Positions 36,741-48,246 are shown, counted from the stretch's first letter. The stretch: 64,000 nt of DNA from Arenimonas fontis (GCF_008386465.1 NZ_VUOD01000004.1:287485-351484), one strand, 5' to 3'. The notes: generated by a model not told the origin, from the letters alone. Made by a program: numbers and translations.

Positions 36741-38054
36741 ATGGACCAGAATTCAAGGCCTATCGGCATCGACCTCTTTGCTGGGGCGGGGGGCATGAGC
36801 CTCGGCTTCGAACAGGCCGGATTTGATGTCGTCGCTGCCGTTGAGATCGATCCGATCCATTCGGCCGTGCACAAGTTCAATTTCCCCGATTGCGCGGTCA
36901 TTCCCCGATCCGTGTCGGAGGTATCGGGTGCCGATATCCGGCGGGCCTCAGGAATCGGAAGGAGGCGAGTCGACGTAGTCTTCGGAGGCCCTCCTTGTCA
37001 GGGATTCTCGCTGATCGGCCAACGCGCCTTCGACGACCCTCGAAACGCGCTCGTCCGCGAGTTCGTTCGGCTGGTTTGCGAGCTTGACGCGAGCTATTTC
37101 GTTTTCGAGAACGTGAAAGGACTGACGGTCGGAAAGCATAGGGCGTTCCTCGAAGAGTTGATCGATGCTTTTGAAATATCTGGCTACAAGGTCACCAAGG
37201 ACTGGCAGGTACTGAACGCGTGCGATTACGGCGTCCCTCAGGACCGTCAGCGCTTATTCCTTCTTGGGGCTAAACGCGGAATCGCCCAACCCGCGTATCC
37301 TGCGCCAACGACCGCAAAACCAGGCGTCACTAGCGCCCTACCGAAAGTTCCGACATGCTCCGATGCCTTGGGAGATTTGCCGGATGCGGAACGCTTCAAA
37401 CAGCTGATCGACTTTGACGAAGTCGTAACGACAAGGTGGGGAAAACCGTCCGCCTATGCCAAGTTGATGCGCTGTCTAGACAAGGACGGATGGCATTTCG
37501 GCTATCGTCGCATTTGGAATCCGGACTTGCTTACGTCCAGCATGCGTTCCGACCATACGGTCATCTCGCGCCAGCGTTTTGCCGACACTCCTCCCGGGAC
37601 GGTCGAACCCGTATCCAGGTTCTTCAAGCTTCACCCCCATGGAATCGCAAACACGCTCCGTGCCGGCACCGATTCTGCCCGAGGGGCGTTCACAAGTCCG
37701 AGGCCTATTCACTACCGCTGGAACCGATGCATTACCGTCCGCGAGATGGCGCGCTTGCACGGGTTCCCCGACTGGTTTCGCTTCAACGAGACAAAATGGC
37801 ATGGCGCCAGGCAGGTAGGTAATGCAGTTCCGCCGCCGCTTGCGCGCGCAGTTGCGCAGCAGATAGCCCTGGCACTAGGGGTTTCCGCTTCACGCCCCAA
37901 AAGGGTGATTCGCCTTGGCGACGCTTCCCTCTTGCGCCTGGACATGTCAGCCGCCTCGAACTACTGGGGCATACCGCGACCGATCGGCCATAGAGATAGA
38001 AAGAGCGGCGCCAAGAAGCGCCGCCAGCTAGACCTGACAGATCAGTTGTTCTAG
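36741..38054 (+). CDS. C5-cytosine DNA methyltransferase
   Basis: Product of 437 aa from ATG 36741. Motif I (GIDLFAGAGGMSLGFEQAGF), catalytic motif IV (GGPPCQGFS, Cys86), motif VI (ENVKG, 123-127), motif VIII (QDRQRLFLLG) and motif X (RQVGNAVPPPLA) are all present. It transfers a methyl group from SAM to C5 of cytosine in the recognition sequence of the system. The variable target-recognition region (about 180-330) is not recognisable. It is divergent from vsr/nuclease, has lower GC than the flanks, and has a candidate leaderless promoter. Confidence 0.95.
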   Translation: MDQNSRPIGIDLFAGAGGMSLGFEQAGFDVVAAVEIDPIHSAVHKFNFPDCAVIPRSVSEVSGADIRRASGIGRRRVDVVFGGPPCQGFSLIGQRAFDDPRNALVREFVRLVCELDASYFVFENVKGLTVGKHRAFLEELIDAFEISGYKVTKDWQVLNACDYGVPQDRQRLFLLGAKRGIAQPAYPAPTTAKPGVTSALPKVPTCSDALGDLPDAERFKQLIDFDEVVTTRWGKPSAYAKLMRCLDKDGWHFGYRRIWNPDLLTSSMRSDHTVISRQRFADTPPGTVEPVSRFFKLHPHGIANTLRAGTDSARGAFTSPRPIHYRWNRCITVREMARLHGFPDWFRFNETKWHGARQVGNAVPPPLARAVAQQIALALGVSASRPKRVIRLGDASLLRLDMSAASNYWGIPRPIGHRDRKSGAKKRRQLDLTDQLF

Positions 38055-38146
38055 TTCGAGGGCGTCAGAAAATACAGCAGGCAAGCATCCCTTGTACCGA
38101 AGATTCTTCCCCGCATCCTGAATGGGCCTCGATCACTGCGCCTAGC

Positions 38147-40828
38147 TCAGACCCCCACCGGATTGGCCTTCTCCACGTCGATCCTGTACTGCTTGATCGC
38201 CCGCGCCACATCCTTCGCATTCATCTTGCCCTCGGCGGCCAGCGCTGCGATCGCCGCGTGGGCGATGTAGTAGCGGTCGACCTCGAAGAAGCGGCGCAGG
38301 TTGGCGCGGGTGTCGCTGCGGCCGAAGCCGTCGGTGCCCAGCACGGTGTAGCGCATCGGCACGAAGGCGCGGATCTGGTCCGGGTAGGCGCGCACGTAGT
38401 CGGTGGCGGCGATGGCCGGGCCCTGGCGCCCCTCCAGGCACTGCGTGACGTAGGGCAGGCGCGGCTTTTCTTCCGGGTGCAGGCGATTCCAGCGCTCGAC
38501 GTCGAAGCCGTCGCGGCGCAGCTCGGTGAAGCTCGGGCAGCTCCAGATGTCGGCGCTCACGCCGAAATCCCTGTCCAGCAGTTCGGCGGCGGCGATGGCC
38601 TCGCGCAGGATGGTGCCGCTGCCCAGCAGCTGTACGCGCAGCTCGCCCTTCTTCGGCTTGCCGGCGTCCCTGAGCAGGTACATGCCCTTGAGGATGCCCT
38701 CCTCGGCGCCCTTGGGCATCTCCGGGTGGGTGTAGTTCTCGTTCATCAGGGTGAGGTACCAGTACTCGTCCTGCTGGTCCTCGAGCATGCGCTTCATGCC
38801 GTGCTGCAGGATCACCGCCACCTCGTAGCCGAAGGTGGGATCGTAGGCGCGGCAGTTGGGGATGGCGCCGGCCAGCAGATGGCTGTGGCCATCCTCGTGC
38901 TGCAGCCCCTCGCCGTTGAGGGTGGTGCGGCCGGCGGTGGCGCCCAGCAGGAAGCCGCGCGAACGCATGTCGGCCGCCTGCCAGGCGCTGTCGCCGATGC
39001 GCTGGAAGCCGAACATCGAGTAGTAGATGTAGAACGGCAGCATCGGCTGGTCGTTGCTGCTGTAGCTGGTGGCCGCGGCCATCCAGCTGCTGAAGGCGCC
39101 GGCTTCGGTGATGCCTTCCTCCAGCACCTGGCCGGCCTGGTCCTCGCGGTAGTACATCAGCTGGTCGGCGTCCACCGGCTTGTACTTCTGGCCCTTGGGC
39201 GAATAGATGCCGATCTGCCGGAACAGGCCCTCCATGCCGAAGGTGCGCGCCTCGTCGGCGACGATGGGCACGCAGCGCGGACCGACCTGCTTGTCGCGCA
39301 GCACGATGTTCAGGGCCTGGACGAAGGCCATGGTGGTGCTGAGCTCGCGCTCGCCGCTGCTCTTGAGCAGGCGCTCGAAGGCCTCCAGCTTCGGCACCTG
39401 CAGCGCCACGCTGGTCTTGCGCCGGCGCTGCGGCAGGAAGCCGCCCAGCCTCGCCCGCCGCTCCTTCATGTACTGCACCTCGGGCGAGTCGGCGCCCGGA
39501 TGGTAGAACGGCACCTGCGACAGCTTGTCGTCCGGGACCGGAATGTTGAAGCGGTCGCGGAAGGCGCGCACCGCCTCGTCGTCGAGCTTCTTGGTCTGGT
39601 GGGTCGGGTTCAGCGACTCGCCGGCCCGGCCCATGCCGTAGCCCTTCACCGTCTTGGCCAGGATCACGGTCGGCTGGCCGGCGTGGTTCACCGCCGCATG
39701 GTAGGCGGCATAGACCTTGTGCGGGTCGTGGCCGCCGCGATTCAGACGCCAGATGTCCTCGTCGCTGAGGCTGGCCACCATGGCCTTGGTTTCCGGGTAC
39801 TTGCCGAAGAAGTGCTCGCGCGTGTAGGCGCCGCCGAAGGCCTTGCAGTTCTGGTACTCGCCGTCCACGGTCTCCATCATCAGCTTGCGCAGCATGCCGT
39901 GGCTGTCGCGCGCCAGCAGCGGGTCCCAGTAGCTGCCCCAGATCAGCTTGATGACGTTCCAGCCGGCGCCGCGGAAGCTGCCTTCCAGCTCCTGGATGAT
40001 CTTGCCGTTGCCGCGCACCGGGCCGTCCAGGCGCTGCAGGTTGCAGTTGATCACGAATATCAGGTTGTCCAGGCCCTCGCGGCCGGCCAGGGCGATGGCA
40101 CCCAGGCTCTCGGGTTCGTCCGTCTCGCCGTCGCCGAGGAAGCACCAGACCTTGCGGTCGCTTTTTGGCAGCAGGCCGCGCGCCTCCATGTACTTGAGGA
40201 AACGCGCCTGGTAGATGGCGCTGATCGGACCCAGGCCCATGGACACGGTCGGGAACTGCCAGTAGTCCGGCATCAGCCAGGGATGCGGGTAGCTGGAGAC
40301 GCCCTTGCCGTCCACTTCCATGCGGAAGTTGTCCAGCTGGTCCTCGCCGATGCGGCCCTCCAGGAAGCTGCGGGCGTAGATGCCCGGCGAGCTGTGGCCC
40401 TGGATGTAGACCAGGTCGCCCGGATGGCTTTCGCTGGGCGCGCGCCAGAAATGGTTGAAGCCGACGTCGTAGAGCGTGGCGCTGGAGGCGAAGCTGGCGA
40501 TGTGCCCGCCCAGGTCGCCCGGCTTGCGGTTGGCGCGCACCACCATCGCCATGGCGTTCCAGCGGATGATGCTGCGGATCCGCCACTCCATGGCGGCGTC
40601 GCCGTCGCTCTTGGCCTCCAGGTGCGGCGGAATGGTGTTGACGTACTCGGTGGTCGGGTGGAAGGGCAGGTGGGCGCCGGTACGCCGGGTCAGCTCGACC
40701 ATGCGCTCGAGCAGCTGATGCGCGCGCTCGGGACCGTCGTGGTCCAGCACCGCCTTCAGCGACTCCACCCATTCCCGGGTCTCGGTCGGATCGGGGTCGT
40801 TTTCCAGTACGTCGTTCAACCAGTTCAT
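38147..40828 (-). CDS. aceE: Pyruvate dehydrogenase E1 component (homodimeric type)
   Basis: Product of 893 aa, close to the 890 aa of E. coli AceE. The start MNWLNDVLENDPDPTETREW is typical. The thiamine-pyrophosphate motif GDGETDEPE begins at about residue 232, with the partner Asn in INCNLQRLDGPVRGNG. The protein decarboxylates pyruvate and acetylates the lipoyl group of E2. No aceF or lpd gene follows in this window; 92 bp downstream the accessory R-M insert begins, which may have separated earlier neighbours or the genes may lie elsewhere. Confidence in identity is high. Confidence 0.97.
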   Translation of the reverse strand: MNWLNDVLENDPDPTETREWVESLKAVLDHDGPERAHQLLERMVELTRRTGAHLPFHPTTEYVNTIPPHLEAKSDGDAAMEWRIRSIIRWNAMAMVVRANRKPGDLGGHIASFASSATLYDVGFNHFWRAPSESHPGDLVYIQGHSSPGIYARSFLEGRIGEDQLDNFRMEVDGKGVSSYPHPWLMPDYWQFPTVSMGLGPISAIYQARFLKYMEARGLLPKSDRKVWCFLGDGETDEPESLGAIALAGREGLDNLIFVINCNLQRLDGPVRGNGKIIQELEGSFRGAGWNVIKLIWGSYWDPLLARDSHGMLRKLMMETVDGEYQNCKAFGGAYTREHFFGKYPETKAMVASLSDEDIWRLNRGGHDPHKVYAAYHAAVNHAGQPTVILAKTVKGYGMGRAGESLNPTHQTKKLDDEAVRAFRDRFNIPVPDDKLSQVPFYHPGADSPEVQYMKERRARLGGFLPQRRRKTSVALQVPKLEAFERLLKSSGERELSTTMAFVQALNIVLRDKQVGPRCVPIVADEARTFGMEGLFRQIGIYSPKGQKYKPVDADQLMYYREDQAGQVLEEGITEAGAFSSWMAAATSYSSNDQPMLPFYIYYSMFGFQRIGDSAWQAADMRSRGFLLGATAGRTTLNGEGLQHEDGHSHLLAGAIPNCRAYDPTFGYEVAVILQHGMKRMLEDQQDEYWYLTLMNENYTHPEMPKGAEEGILKGMYLLRDAGKPKKGELRVQLLGSGTILREAIAAAELLDRDFGVSADIWSCPSFTELRRDGFDVERWNRLHPEEKPRLPYVTQCLEGRQGPAIAATDYVRAYPDQIRAFVPMRYTVLGTDGFGRSDTRANLRRFFEVDRYYIAHAAIAALAAEGKMNAKDVARAIKQYRIDVEKANPVGV

Positions 40829-40976
40829 ATCCGTTCCTGGGCCGCGTGGCGGCGCTTCCTGCAGCCGAAGTGTTCCAGCCGGCGGAGTTTAACCCAGCCC
40901 GCCCTTGCCGGACCCCGCTCGGAAGCGCGGTTCCGTTCGGACCGGTATGCTGGCCGCACCCCTTGCAGGAGGGTGC

Positions 40977-43415
40977 ATGGACGTGGTTGCCGACGCTGCC
41001 ACCGCCAAGCCGGCCCGACGGCCGCTGCCCTGGCAGCGCAGCCTGCGCACCCGGCTGGCCCTGTGGTCCAGCCTGGCCAGCGTACTGCTGCTGCTGGCCG
41101 TGGCCATGGTGTTCTACGCGGCCCTGCGCCTGGTGTTGGTGCAACTGGCCCGGGACGAGCTGCGCAACCTGTCGGAACAATCGGCGCGCGGCCTGCAGGC
41201 CACCCTGGACTCGGTGCAAGTCAGCGGCCGCGCCCTCACCGGCGCGGCGGCGCGCCTGGGTCGCCAGCCGGTGAACCTCACCAACCTGATGAAGGCCACG
41301 CTCGATGCCGACCCGGCCATCGCCGGGGTCATGCTGATCATCGAGCCCGGGCGGCTGGAACCGGGCGATCCCGGCTTCGACTGGTACATCCGCCGCGACG
41401 GCGACGGCCTGGTGGAATCCTCGGTGCGCGCCCTGGGGCCGGAGTACGAGGATTACCGGGTGATGCCCTGGTGGATCCGCACCATGACCTCGCCGGACCC
41501 CTGGTGGTCCGAGCCCTATCGCAACGAGGCGACGGCCAACGAGTGGTTCGTCACCTACAATCTGGCCCTGCGCCGCAGCGGCGACCCTGCCACGGCCGAA
41601 CCGGTGGGCATGGTCAGCGTGGACGTGCCGGTTTGGCGCCTGCGCGCGGTACTGGGCGACGCGCCTGCGGACGGCGAGCTGCGCCCGGCCCTGGTTACGC
41701 CCGGTGGCACCCTGGCCGTCCACGCCGATCCGGCGCTGGCGATGCAGGCCGGCCTGCAGGAGCAGGTACGGCACGGCCGCACCGAGCTGGAACCGCTGCT
41801 GCGCGCCTGGCGCGAGGGCATTGCCCTCGAACTGCGGCACGAGCTGGCGTCCGGGCCGCACGCCGGCGAAGTGCGCTACACGGTGGCGCAGCCGGTCGGC
41901 GACACCGGCTGGGTATTCGGCCTGAGCGTGGACGAACGCTGGGTGCTGGCTTCGCTCAACCGGGTCACCTTCTGGGGCGTGCTGGCCGGCCTGGTCGGCG
42001 TGCTGTTGACCGTGCTGGTGGTGCAGCGCTACTCGCGCCTGATCGCCCAGCCCATCGAGGACCTGACCCGCAGCGCCGATCACTTCGCCCAGGGTGAGTT
42101 CGACTACCCGTTGCGGCACGTCGAGCGCGAGGACGAGGTCGGCGTGATGGCGCGCGCCCTGGATGTTGCCCGCGATTCGATCAAGCGGCAGATGGCCGAG
42201 ATCGCAGACATGGGGGCCCAACGTCTGCGCATGCAGAGCGAACTGGACATCGCCCGCGACATCCAGTTGGCCATGCTGCCGCGCGGCAACGAGCTGCGTG
42301 CCGGCGATGCCCACCTGGAGGTACACGGGCTGCTGGAACCGGCCCGGGTGGTCGGTGGCGATTTCTACAACTTCTTCCAGCGCGACGACGATGCGCTCTG
42401 GTTCGTGATAGGCGACGTCTCCGACAAGGGGGTGCCGGCCGCGCTGTTCATGGCCCGGGCCCTGACGGTGCTGGAGGTGGCGGCGCAACTGGGCGGCTCC
42501 CCCGACCGGGCCCTGCGCGAGGCCGCCCGGCACCTGGTCGAAGGCAACGACACCTGCATGTTCGCCACCGTGCTGTGCGGGGTGGTGGAACTGCGCACCG
42601 GCATGGTGTCGCTGGCCAGCGCCGCGCATGAACCGCCGGTGCTGCTGCATGCGGACGGCCGCCGGGCCCTGGTGCCGGTGGCCACCGAAGGCCCGCTCGG
42701 CGTGGACGTGCCGGCCGGCTTCCCGGTCTGGCGCGGCCGCCTGCTGCCTGGCGATACCTTGCTGGCCTATACCGACGGCATCACCGAGGCCTTCGACCCC
42801 GAGGATCGCGCCTTCGGCAGCGATCGCCTGCTGGCCGCCCTTGACCCGGACAGGAACGCCCGCGACCAGTGCGAGGCGCTGGTGGCGGCGGTGCGCGGCT
42901 TCGCCGGCGGCGCGCCGCAATCCGACGACATCACGGTGCTGGCCGTGCGCTTCAAGCGCGATGCCGACCGCCAGCAGCGCTTCTGCGTGAAGGCGGCGCT
43001 GCGCCCGCCCTTGCCGGGCGACCCGGTGCGCCAGCTGCTGGCCGAGATGGACAGCGGCCTGGCCGGCCATGCCTTGCCCATGACCGTGCTGCACGACCTG
43101 CACCTGGTGATCGAGGAAGTGGCCTGCAACATCGTCCACCACGGCGCCGAGGAAGGCCGCGAGCCGGCCCTGGAACTTCGCGCCACGGTGGACCAGGACC
43201 GCCTGGAACTGGAGTTCCGCGATGACGGCCGCCCCTTCGACCCCTTGTCGGCGCCCGTCCCGGACCTGGACGCCGACATCAGCGACCGTCCGATCGGCGG
43301 CCTCGGCGTGCACCTGGTGCGCGAACTGGCCGAGGAACTGGAGTACCGCCGCGAGGCCGGCCGCAACGTGCTGCGAATCGCCCTGCACATCCCCCCACCC
43401 CCCGACCAGGAGTGA
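40977..43415 (+). CDS. Membrane sensor PP2C (SpoIIE-type) phosphatase with RsbW-like kinase domain
   Basis: Product of 812 aa. ATG 40977 has GGAGGG five to ten bases upstream and is preferred over two in-frame ATGs upstream. Order: helix 1 (about residues 22-50), periplasmic Cache-like sensor (about 55-310), helix 2, HAMP (RYSRLIAQPIEDLTRSADHF), a coiled linker, PP2C/SpoIIE domain (DIARDIQLAMLPRG, GGDFYNFF, IGDVSDKGVPAALFMA, LAYTDGITEAFD, SDDITVLAVRFKR), and a C-terminal HATPase (LHLVIEEVACNIVHHG, FRDDGRPFDP, GGLGVHLVRELAEELEY). It both dephosphorylates and can phosphorylate a STAS protein, probably the one encoded 4 bp downstream. Confidence 0.93.
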   Translation: MDVVADAATAKPARRPLPWQRSLRTRLALWSSLASVLLLLAVAMVFYAALRLVLVQLARDELRNLSEQSARGLQATLDSVQVSGRALTGAAARLGRQPVNLTNLMKATLDADPAIAGVMLIIEPGRLEPGDPGFDWYIRRDGDGLVESSVRALGPEYEDYRVMPWWIRTMTSPDPWWSEPYRNEATANEWFVTYNLALRRSGDPATAEPVGMVSVDVPVWRLRAVLGDAPADGELRPALVTPGGTLAVHADPALAMQAGLQEQVRHGRTELEPLLRAWREGIALELRHELASGPHAGEVRYTVAQPVGDTGWVFGLSVDERWVLASLNRVTFWGVLAGLVGVLLTVLVVQRYSRLIAQPIEDLTRSADHFAQGEFDYPLRHVEREDEVGVMARALDVARDSIKRQMAEIADMGAQRLRMQSELDIARDIQLAMLPRGNELRAGDAHLEVHGLLEPARVVGGDFYNFFQRDDDALWFVIGDVSDKGVPAALFMARALTVLEVAAQLGGSPDRALREAARHLVEGNDTCMFATVLCGVVELRTGMVSLASAAHEPPVLLHADGRRALVPVATEGPLGVDVPAGFPVWRGRLLPGDTLLAYTDGITEAFDPEDRAFGSDRLLAALDPDRNARDQCEALVAAVRGFAGGAPQSDDITVLAVRFKRDADRQQRFCVKAALRPPLPGDPVRQLLAEMDSGLAGHALPMTVLHDLHLVIEEVACNIVHHGAEEGREPALELRATVDQDRLELEFRDDGRPFDPLSAPVPDLDADISDRPIGGLGVHLVRELAEELEYRREAGRNVLRIALHIPPPPDQE

Positions 43416-43419
43416 CACC

Positions 43420-43803
43420 ATGAGCCTGAGCATCGAGATGAGCCCGGCCGAGGCCGGCAAGCAACGGGTCGCCGTCGCCGGGCGCCTGGACACCCACACC
43501 TATGCCGAGCTGGACGCTCAGCTGGCGCCGGTGCTGGCCTCGGACATCCGTTCGCTGGTGCTGGATCTGGCCGGACTGGAGTACATCAGCTCGGCCGGTG
43601 TGCGTTCGATCTTCAAGGCCCGCAAGGCCATGGCCGCGCGTGGCGGCAAGGTGCTGGTGGTGAACCCGCAGCCACAGATCCAGAAGGTCTTCGACGTGGT
43701 CAAGGCAGTGCCCTTGAACGAGATCTTCTCCTCGGTGGCCGAGGCCGACGCCTACCTGGACACCATGCAACAAAAAGTTCTGCGCGGGGAGGATGACGAG
43801 TAG
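43420..43803 (+). CDS. STAS domain anti-sigma factor antagonist
   Basis: Product of 127 aa starting 4 bp after the phosphatase gene. The STAS fold shows LDTHTYAELDAQLAP, LVLDLAGLEYISSAGVRSI with the conserved phosphorylatable Ser, and a KVLVVNPQPQIQKVF region. It is the natural substrate of the neighbouring phosphatase/kinase protein. The binding partner that is released or bound is not encoded here; by analogy it may be a sigma factor, FlgM or a diguanylate cyclase. Confidence 0.94.
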   Translation: MSLSIEMSPAEAGKQRVAVAGRLDTHTYAELDAQLAPVLASDIRSLVLDLAGLEYISSAGVRSIFKARKAMAARGGKVLVVNPQPQIQKVFDVVKAVPLNEIFSSVAEADAYLDTMQQKVLRGEDDE

Positions 43804-43821
43804 GCCCCGGCCTGTCGGATA

Positions 43822-44334
43822 ATGGCCGGCCCAAACGCCCCCTGGCACCAGAAGAAGAACCATCCCGTGCGCCGCCATTTTCCCTTCGTCCTCCTGTTCG
43901 CCCTGCTTGGCCTGTCCGCCCTGGCTTCCGCCCCCGCCGCCGCCCTCGAATTCGAGCTGGGCGCCGGCCCGGTGGACGAGATCGACGGCGATGGCACCTG
44001 GATCGCCACTGCCAGCTGGCTTACCGGGCAACGTCACCCCTGGGAACTCGCCGTCGGCATGATCGGCGCCCGCACCCAGGCCCAGGGCGTCGACACCGGC
44101 GACGTCTACTTCGTCTCGGTGTCCAGGCGCCTGACCTGGAAGCGCTGGTTCGTGCAGGGCGGCATCGCCTTCACCGACAGCGACAACGAGGTACTGTCGA
44201 ACCATTGGCAGTTCCGCACCGGCCTCGGCTACGACTTCGGCCGGTTCAGCCTGTCCGTCGCGCACCTGTCCAACGCCAATACCGGCGGCCGCAACCGCGG
44301 CGAGACCTTCGCCCTGCTGCAGGTGGCGTTCTAG
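43822..44334 (+). CDS. pagL: PagL-like lipid A 3-O-deacylase
   Basis: Product of 170 aa from ATG 43822; a GTG at 43867 would give a more standard signal peptide (about 155 aa). The signal sequence contains FPFVLLFALLGLSALASAPA. The mature part is an eight-strand barrel, with PagL-type motifs near the end: SLSVAHLSNANTGGRN with the catalytic His/Ser pair, and terminal FALLQVAF. PagL removes the 3-linked acyl chain of lipid A in the outer membrane. Its stop TAG shares CTAG with the stop of the convergent gene. Confidence 0.82.
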   Translation: MAGPNAPWHQKKNHPVRRHFPFVLLFALLGLSALASAPAAALEFELGAGPVDEIDGDGTWIATASWLTGQRHPWELAVGMIGARTQAQGVDTGDVYFVSVSRRLTWKRWFVQGGIAFTDSDNEVLSNHWQFRTGLGYDFGRFSLSVAHLSNANTGGRNRGETFALLQVAF

Positions 44335-44875
44335 AGCCGGCCCAGCACGAACAGCGTGCCGTAAACCAGCAGGGAGCCGGTCACGTACCAGCGTTCGACC
44401 CGCCGCCGGCGGGCCGGATCCTCGCGCGCGCCGAACAGGTCCAGCAGGGCCTGGCGCAACAGGAAGGTGTACAGCACGTAGTAGAGGAAGGGGATGACGT
44501 GCACGTACCAGGGGAAGTCGCCGACCCGCTTGCCGAACAGGCCCAGCAGCCAGCCGATCTCGGTGTAGATGCCGAAGGTGCCCAGGGCGGCATTGATGAA
44601 CATCCACCTGACCTCCTCACGGCCGAAGATCGCCAGGTAAAAGACCAGGTAGACCAGGATGGCGAAGCCACCGTGCATGTACAGGAAAGCGACATCCACG
44701 CCTTCGGCGAAGTAGGCCATCAGGAAGCCGGAACCGCCGAAAGCGCCCATGTGCACCAGGAAAAACGGGTACAGGCAGCCGGTGGGCGCCTTCTCGCCCT
44801 TCCGGTACAGCCTGCCGTTGATGCTCAGGTCGGATTTCAGCTTCATGGCGCCCTCCCCGGCACCATCGGTTCGGC

Positions 44876-44879
<4 letters not shown>
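44331..44879 (-). CDS. Hypothetical multi-pass membrane protein
   Basis: Product of 182 aa from ATG 44879, overlapping the stop of malic enzyme; ATG 44846 would remove 11 residues and starts MKLKSDLSINGRLYRKG. Four or five helices are visible (CLYPFFLVHMGAFGGSGFLMA, YMHGGFAILVYLVFYLAIF, FLYYVLYTFLLRQALL, VTGSLLVYGTLFVLG). I do not recognise a named family. The coupled position suggests co-expression with malic enzyme, although the pairing may be accidental. Confidence 0.75.
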
Positions 44880-47173
<2,294 letters not shown>

Positions 47174-47316
47174 GGACTGGGCTGGTTCGGCGGCCGGGGC
47201 GCAGGGCCCGGCAAAGAGGCCCGATTGTAGCCGCCCCGCCGCAATCGCGGCCGACGCGGCCGTATGGCGGTCAGGACTGCGTTATCCTGCCCCCAGGCAG
47301 CAAGAGCGCCCTTTCC

Positions 47317-47961
47317 ATGAGTGTCCCGCCCGGCCAAGGCGAACTTCCGCTGGCAAGCGCCGGCCCGGACACCTTCCGCTTCGGCGAGTTCGAGCTGAGC
47401 CTGCCACGCCGGCTGTTACTGCGTGCCGGCGAGCCGGTGGAGCTGCAACCCAAGGTCTTCGAGTGCATCGCCTTCCTGCTGCTCAACCGCGGGCGGGTGG
47501 TGGACAAGACCGAACTGCTGGATGCGGTCTGGCCGCGCCAGGTGGTGACCGAAGCGGCGCTCAGCCGCTGCGTGATGAAGGCGCGGCGGGCGCTGGACGA
47601 CGAAGCCGAAAACCCGAAGGTCATCCTGACCGTGCACGCACGCGGTTATCGCTTCATCGCGCCGGTGGAGCCGGTGCTGGACCGCCGTAGCCGCGACCGC
47701 GCCGGCGCCACCGAAACGGGTGGGGCGACGCTTTCAGACCCGCTGCCCGCCACCGGTCGGGAGACGGAGCCCACCGCGCCGGTCCCCGCCGATGCGGCGG
47801 CGCCGGACGGTGGCCCTGCCTCCTCCGTGACGCCGGCCCCCTCCACGCCTGGACCTGCCGCAGAGGGCGCCGCCCCGTCGCGGCGAGCCCGTCTGGCCTG
47901 GGCCATCGGCCTGCCGCTTGCCCTGCTGGCCGCCCTGCTGGCCACCCGCGCCCTGATCTGA
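47317..47961 (+). CDS. ToxR/CadC-type winged-helix regulator with C-terminal TM helix, apparently truncated
   Basis: Product of 214 aa. Residues 20-117 are an OmpR/PhoB-type winged helix (FRFGEFELSLPRRLLLR, ELLDAVWPRQVVTEAALSR, ILTVHARGYRFIAPV). A long Ala/Pro/Thr-rich linker (about 120-190) leads to a single helix (ARLAWAIGLPLALLAALLA). The stop TGA lies inside the first unit of a 13-bp tandem repeat beginning at 47955, and no periplasmic domain follows. Related proteins usually continue into a TPR or sensor domain. A truncation by the repeat is therefore likely, but a naturally short form cannot be excluded. Confidence 0.78.
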   Translation: MSVPPGQGELPLASAGPDTFRFGEFELSLPRRLLLRAGEPVELQPKVFECIAFLLLNRGRVVDKTELLDAVWPRQVVTEAALSRCVMKARRALDDEAENPKVILTVHARGYRFIAPVEPVLDRRSRDRAGATETGGATLSDPLPATGRETEPTAPVPADAAAPDGGPASSVTPAPSTPGPAAEGAAPSRRARLAWAIGLPLALLAALLATRALI

Positions 47962-48081
47962 CCCTTTGATCTGACCCTTTGATCTGACCCTTTGATCTGA
48001 CCCTTTGATCTGACCCTTTGATCTGACCCTTTGATCTGACCCTTTGATCTGACCCTTTGATCTGACCCTTTGATCTGACCC
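47955..48081. repeat. 13-bp tandem repeat array
   Basis: The unit GATCTGACCCTTT repeats head to tail nine times, plus a partial tenth copy, at exact 13-bp spacing (47955, 47968, 47981 and so on to 48072), ending in CCCCGGG. The copies are identical. Because 13 is not a multiple of 3 and the unit contains TGA, every frame is stopped. The array ends the ToxR-type regulator gene. It is read on the minus strand as GGGTCAGATCAAA repeats. Confidence 0.97.
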
Positions 48082-48246
48082 CGGGTTACACATGCGGGCA
48101 TGTGGTTGATTCTTTAGGGGAGATGAATGGTCTGACCGGGGTCATGAAATGGTCAGAAGGCGGTTTTCGACGGGTCAAGACCGTCCGGGCCGCGATCCCG
48201 AGACTGCGCGCCGCGGAATGTTCCGCGCTGTTTCCGGAGTCGCACC

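Noticed and set aside
38142..43499. Minus-strand open frame of 1785 codons across aceE and the phosphatase gene
   Set aside because: It covers aceE in a shifted frame and the phosphatase gene in antisense. High GC removes stop codons; the protein has no recognisable domain.
47955..48081. CRISPR array
   Set aside because: Units are 13 bp, identical and contiguous with no spacers, and no cas genes are present in the window.
47646..48101. Minus-strand frame coding for repeats of GSDQRVRSKGQIK
   Set aside because: This is only the translation of the 13-bp tandem array and of the antisense of the regulator linker.
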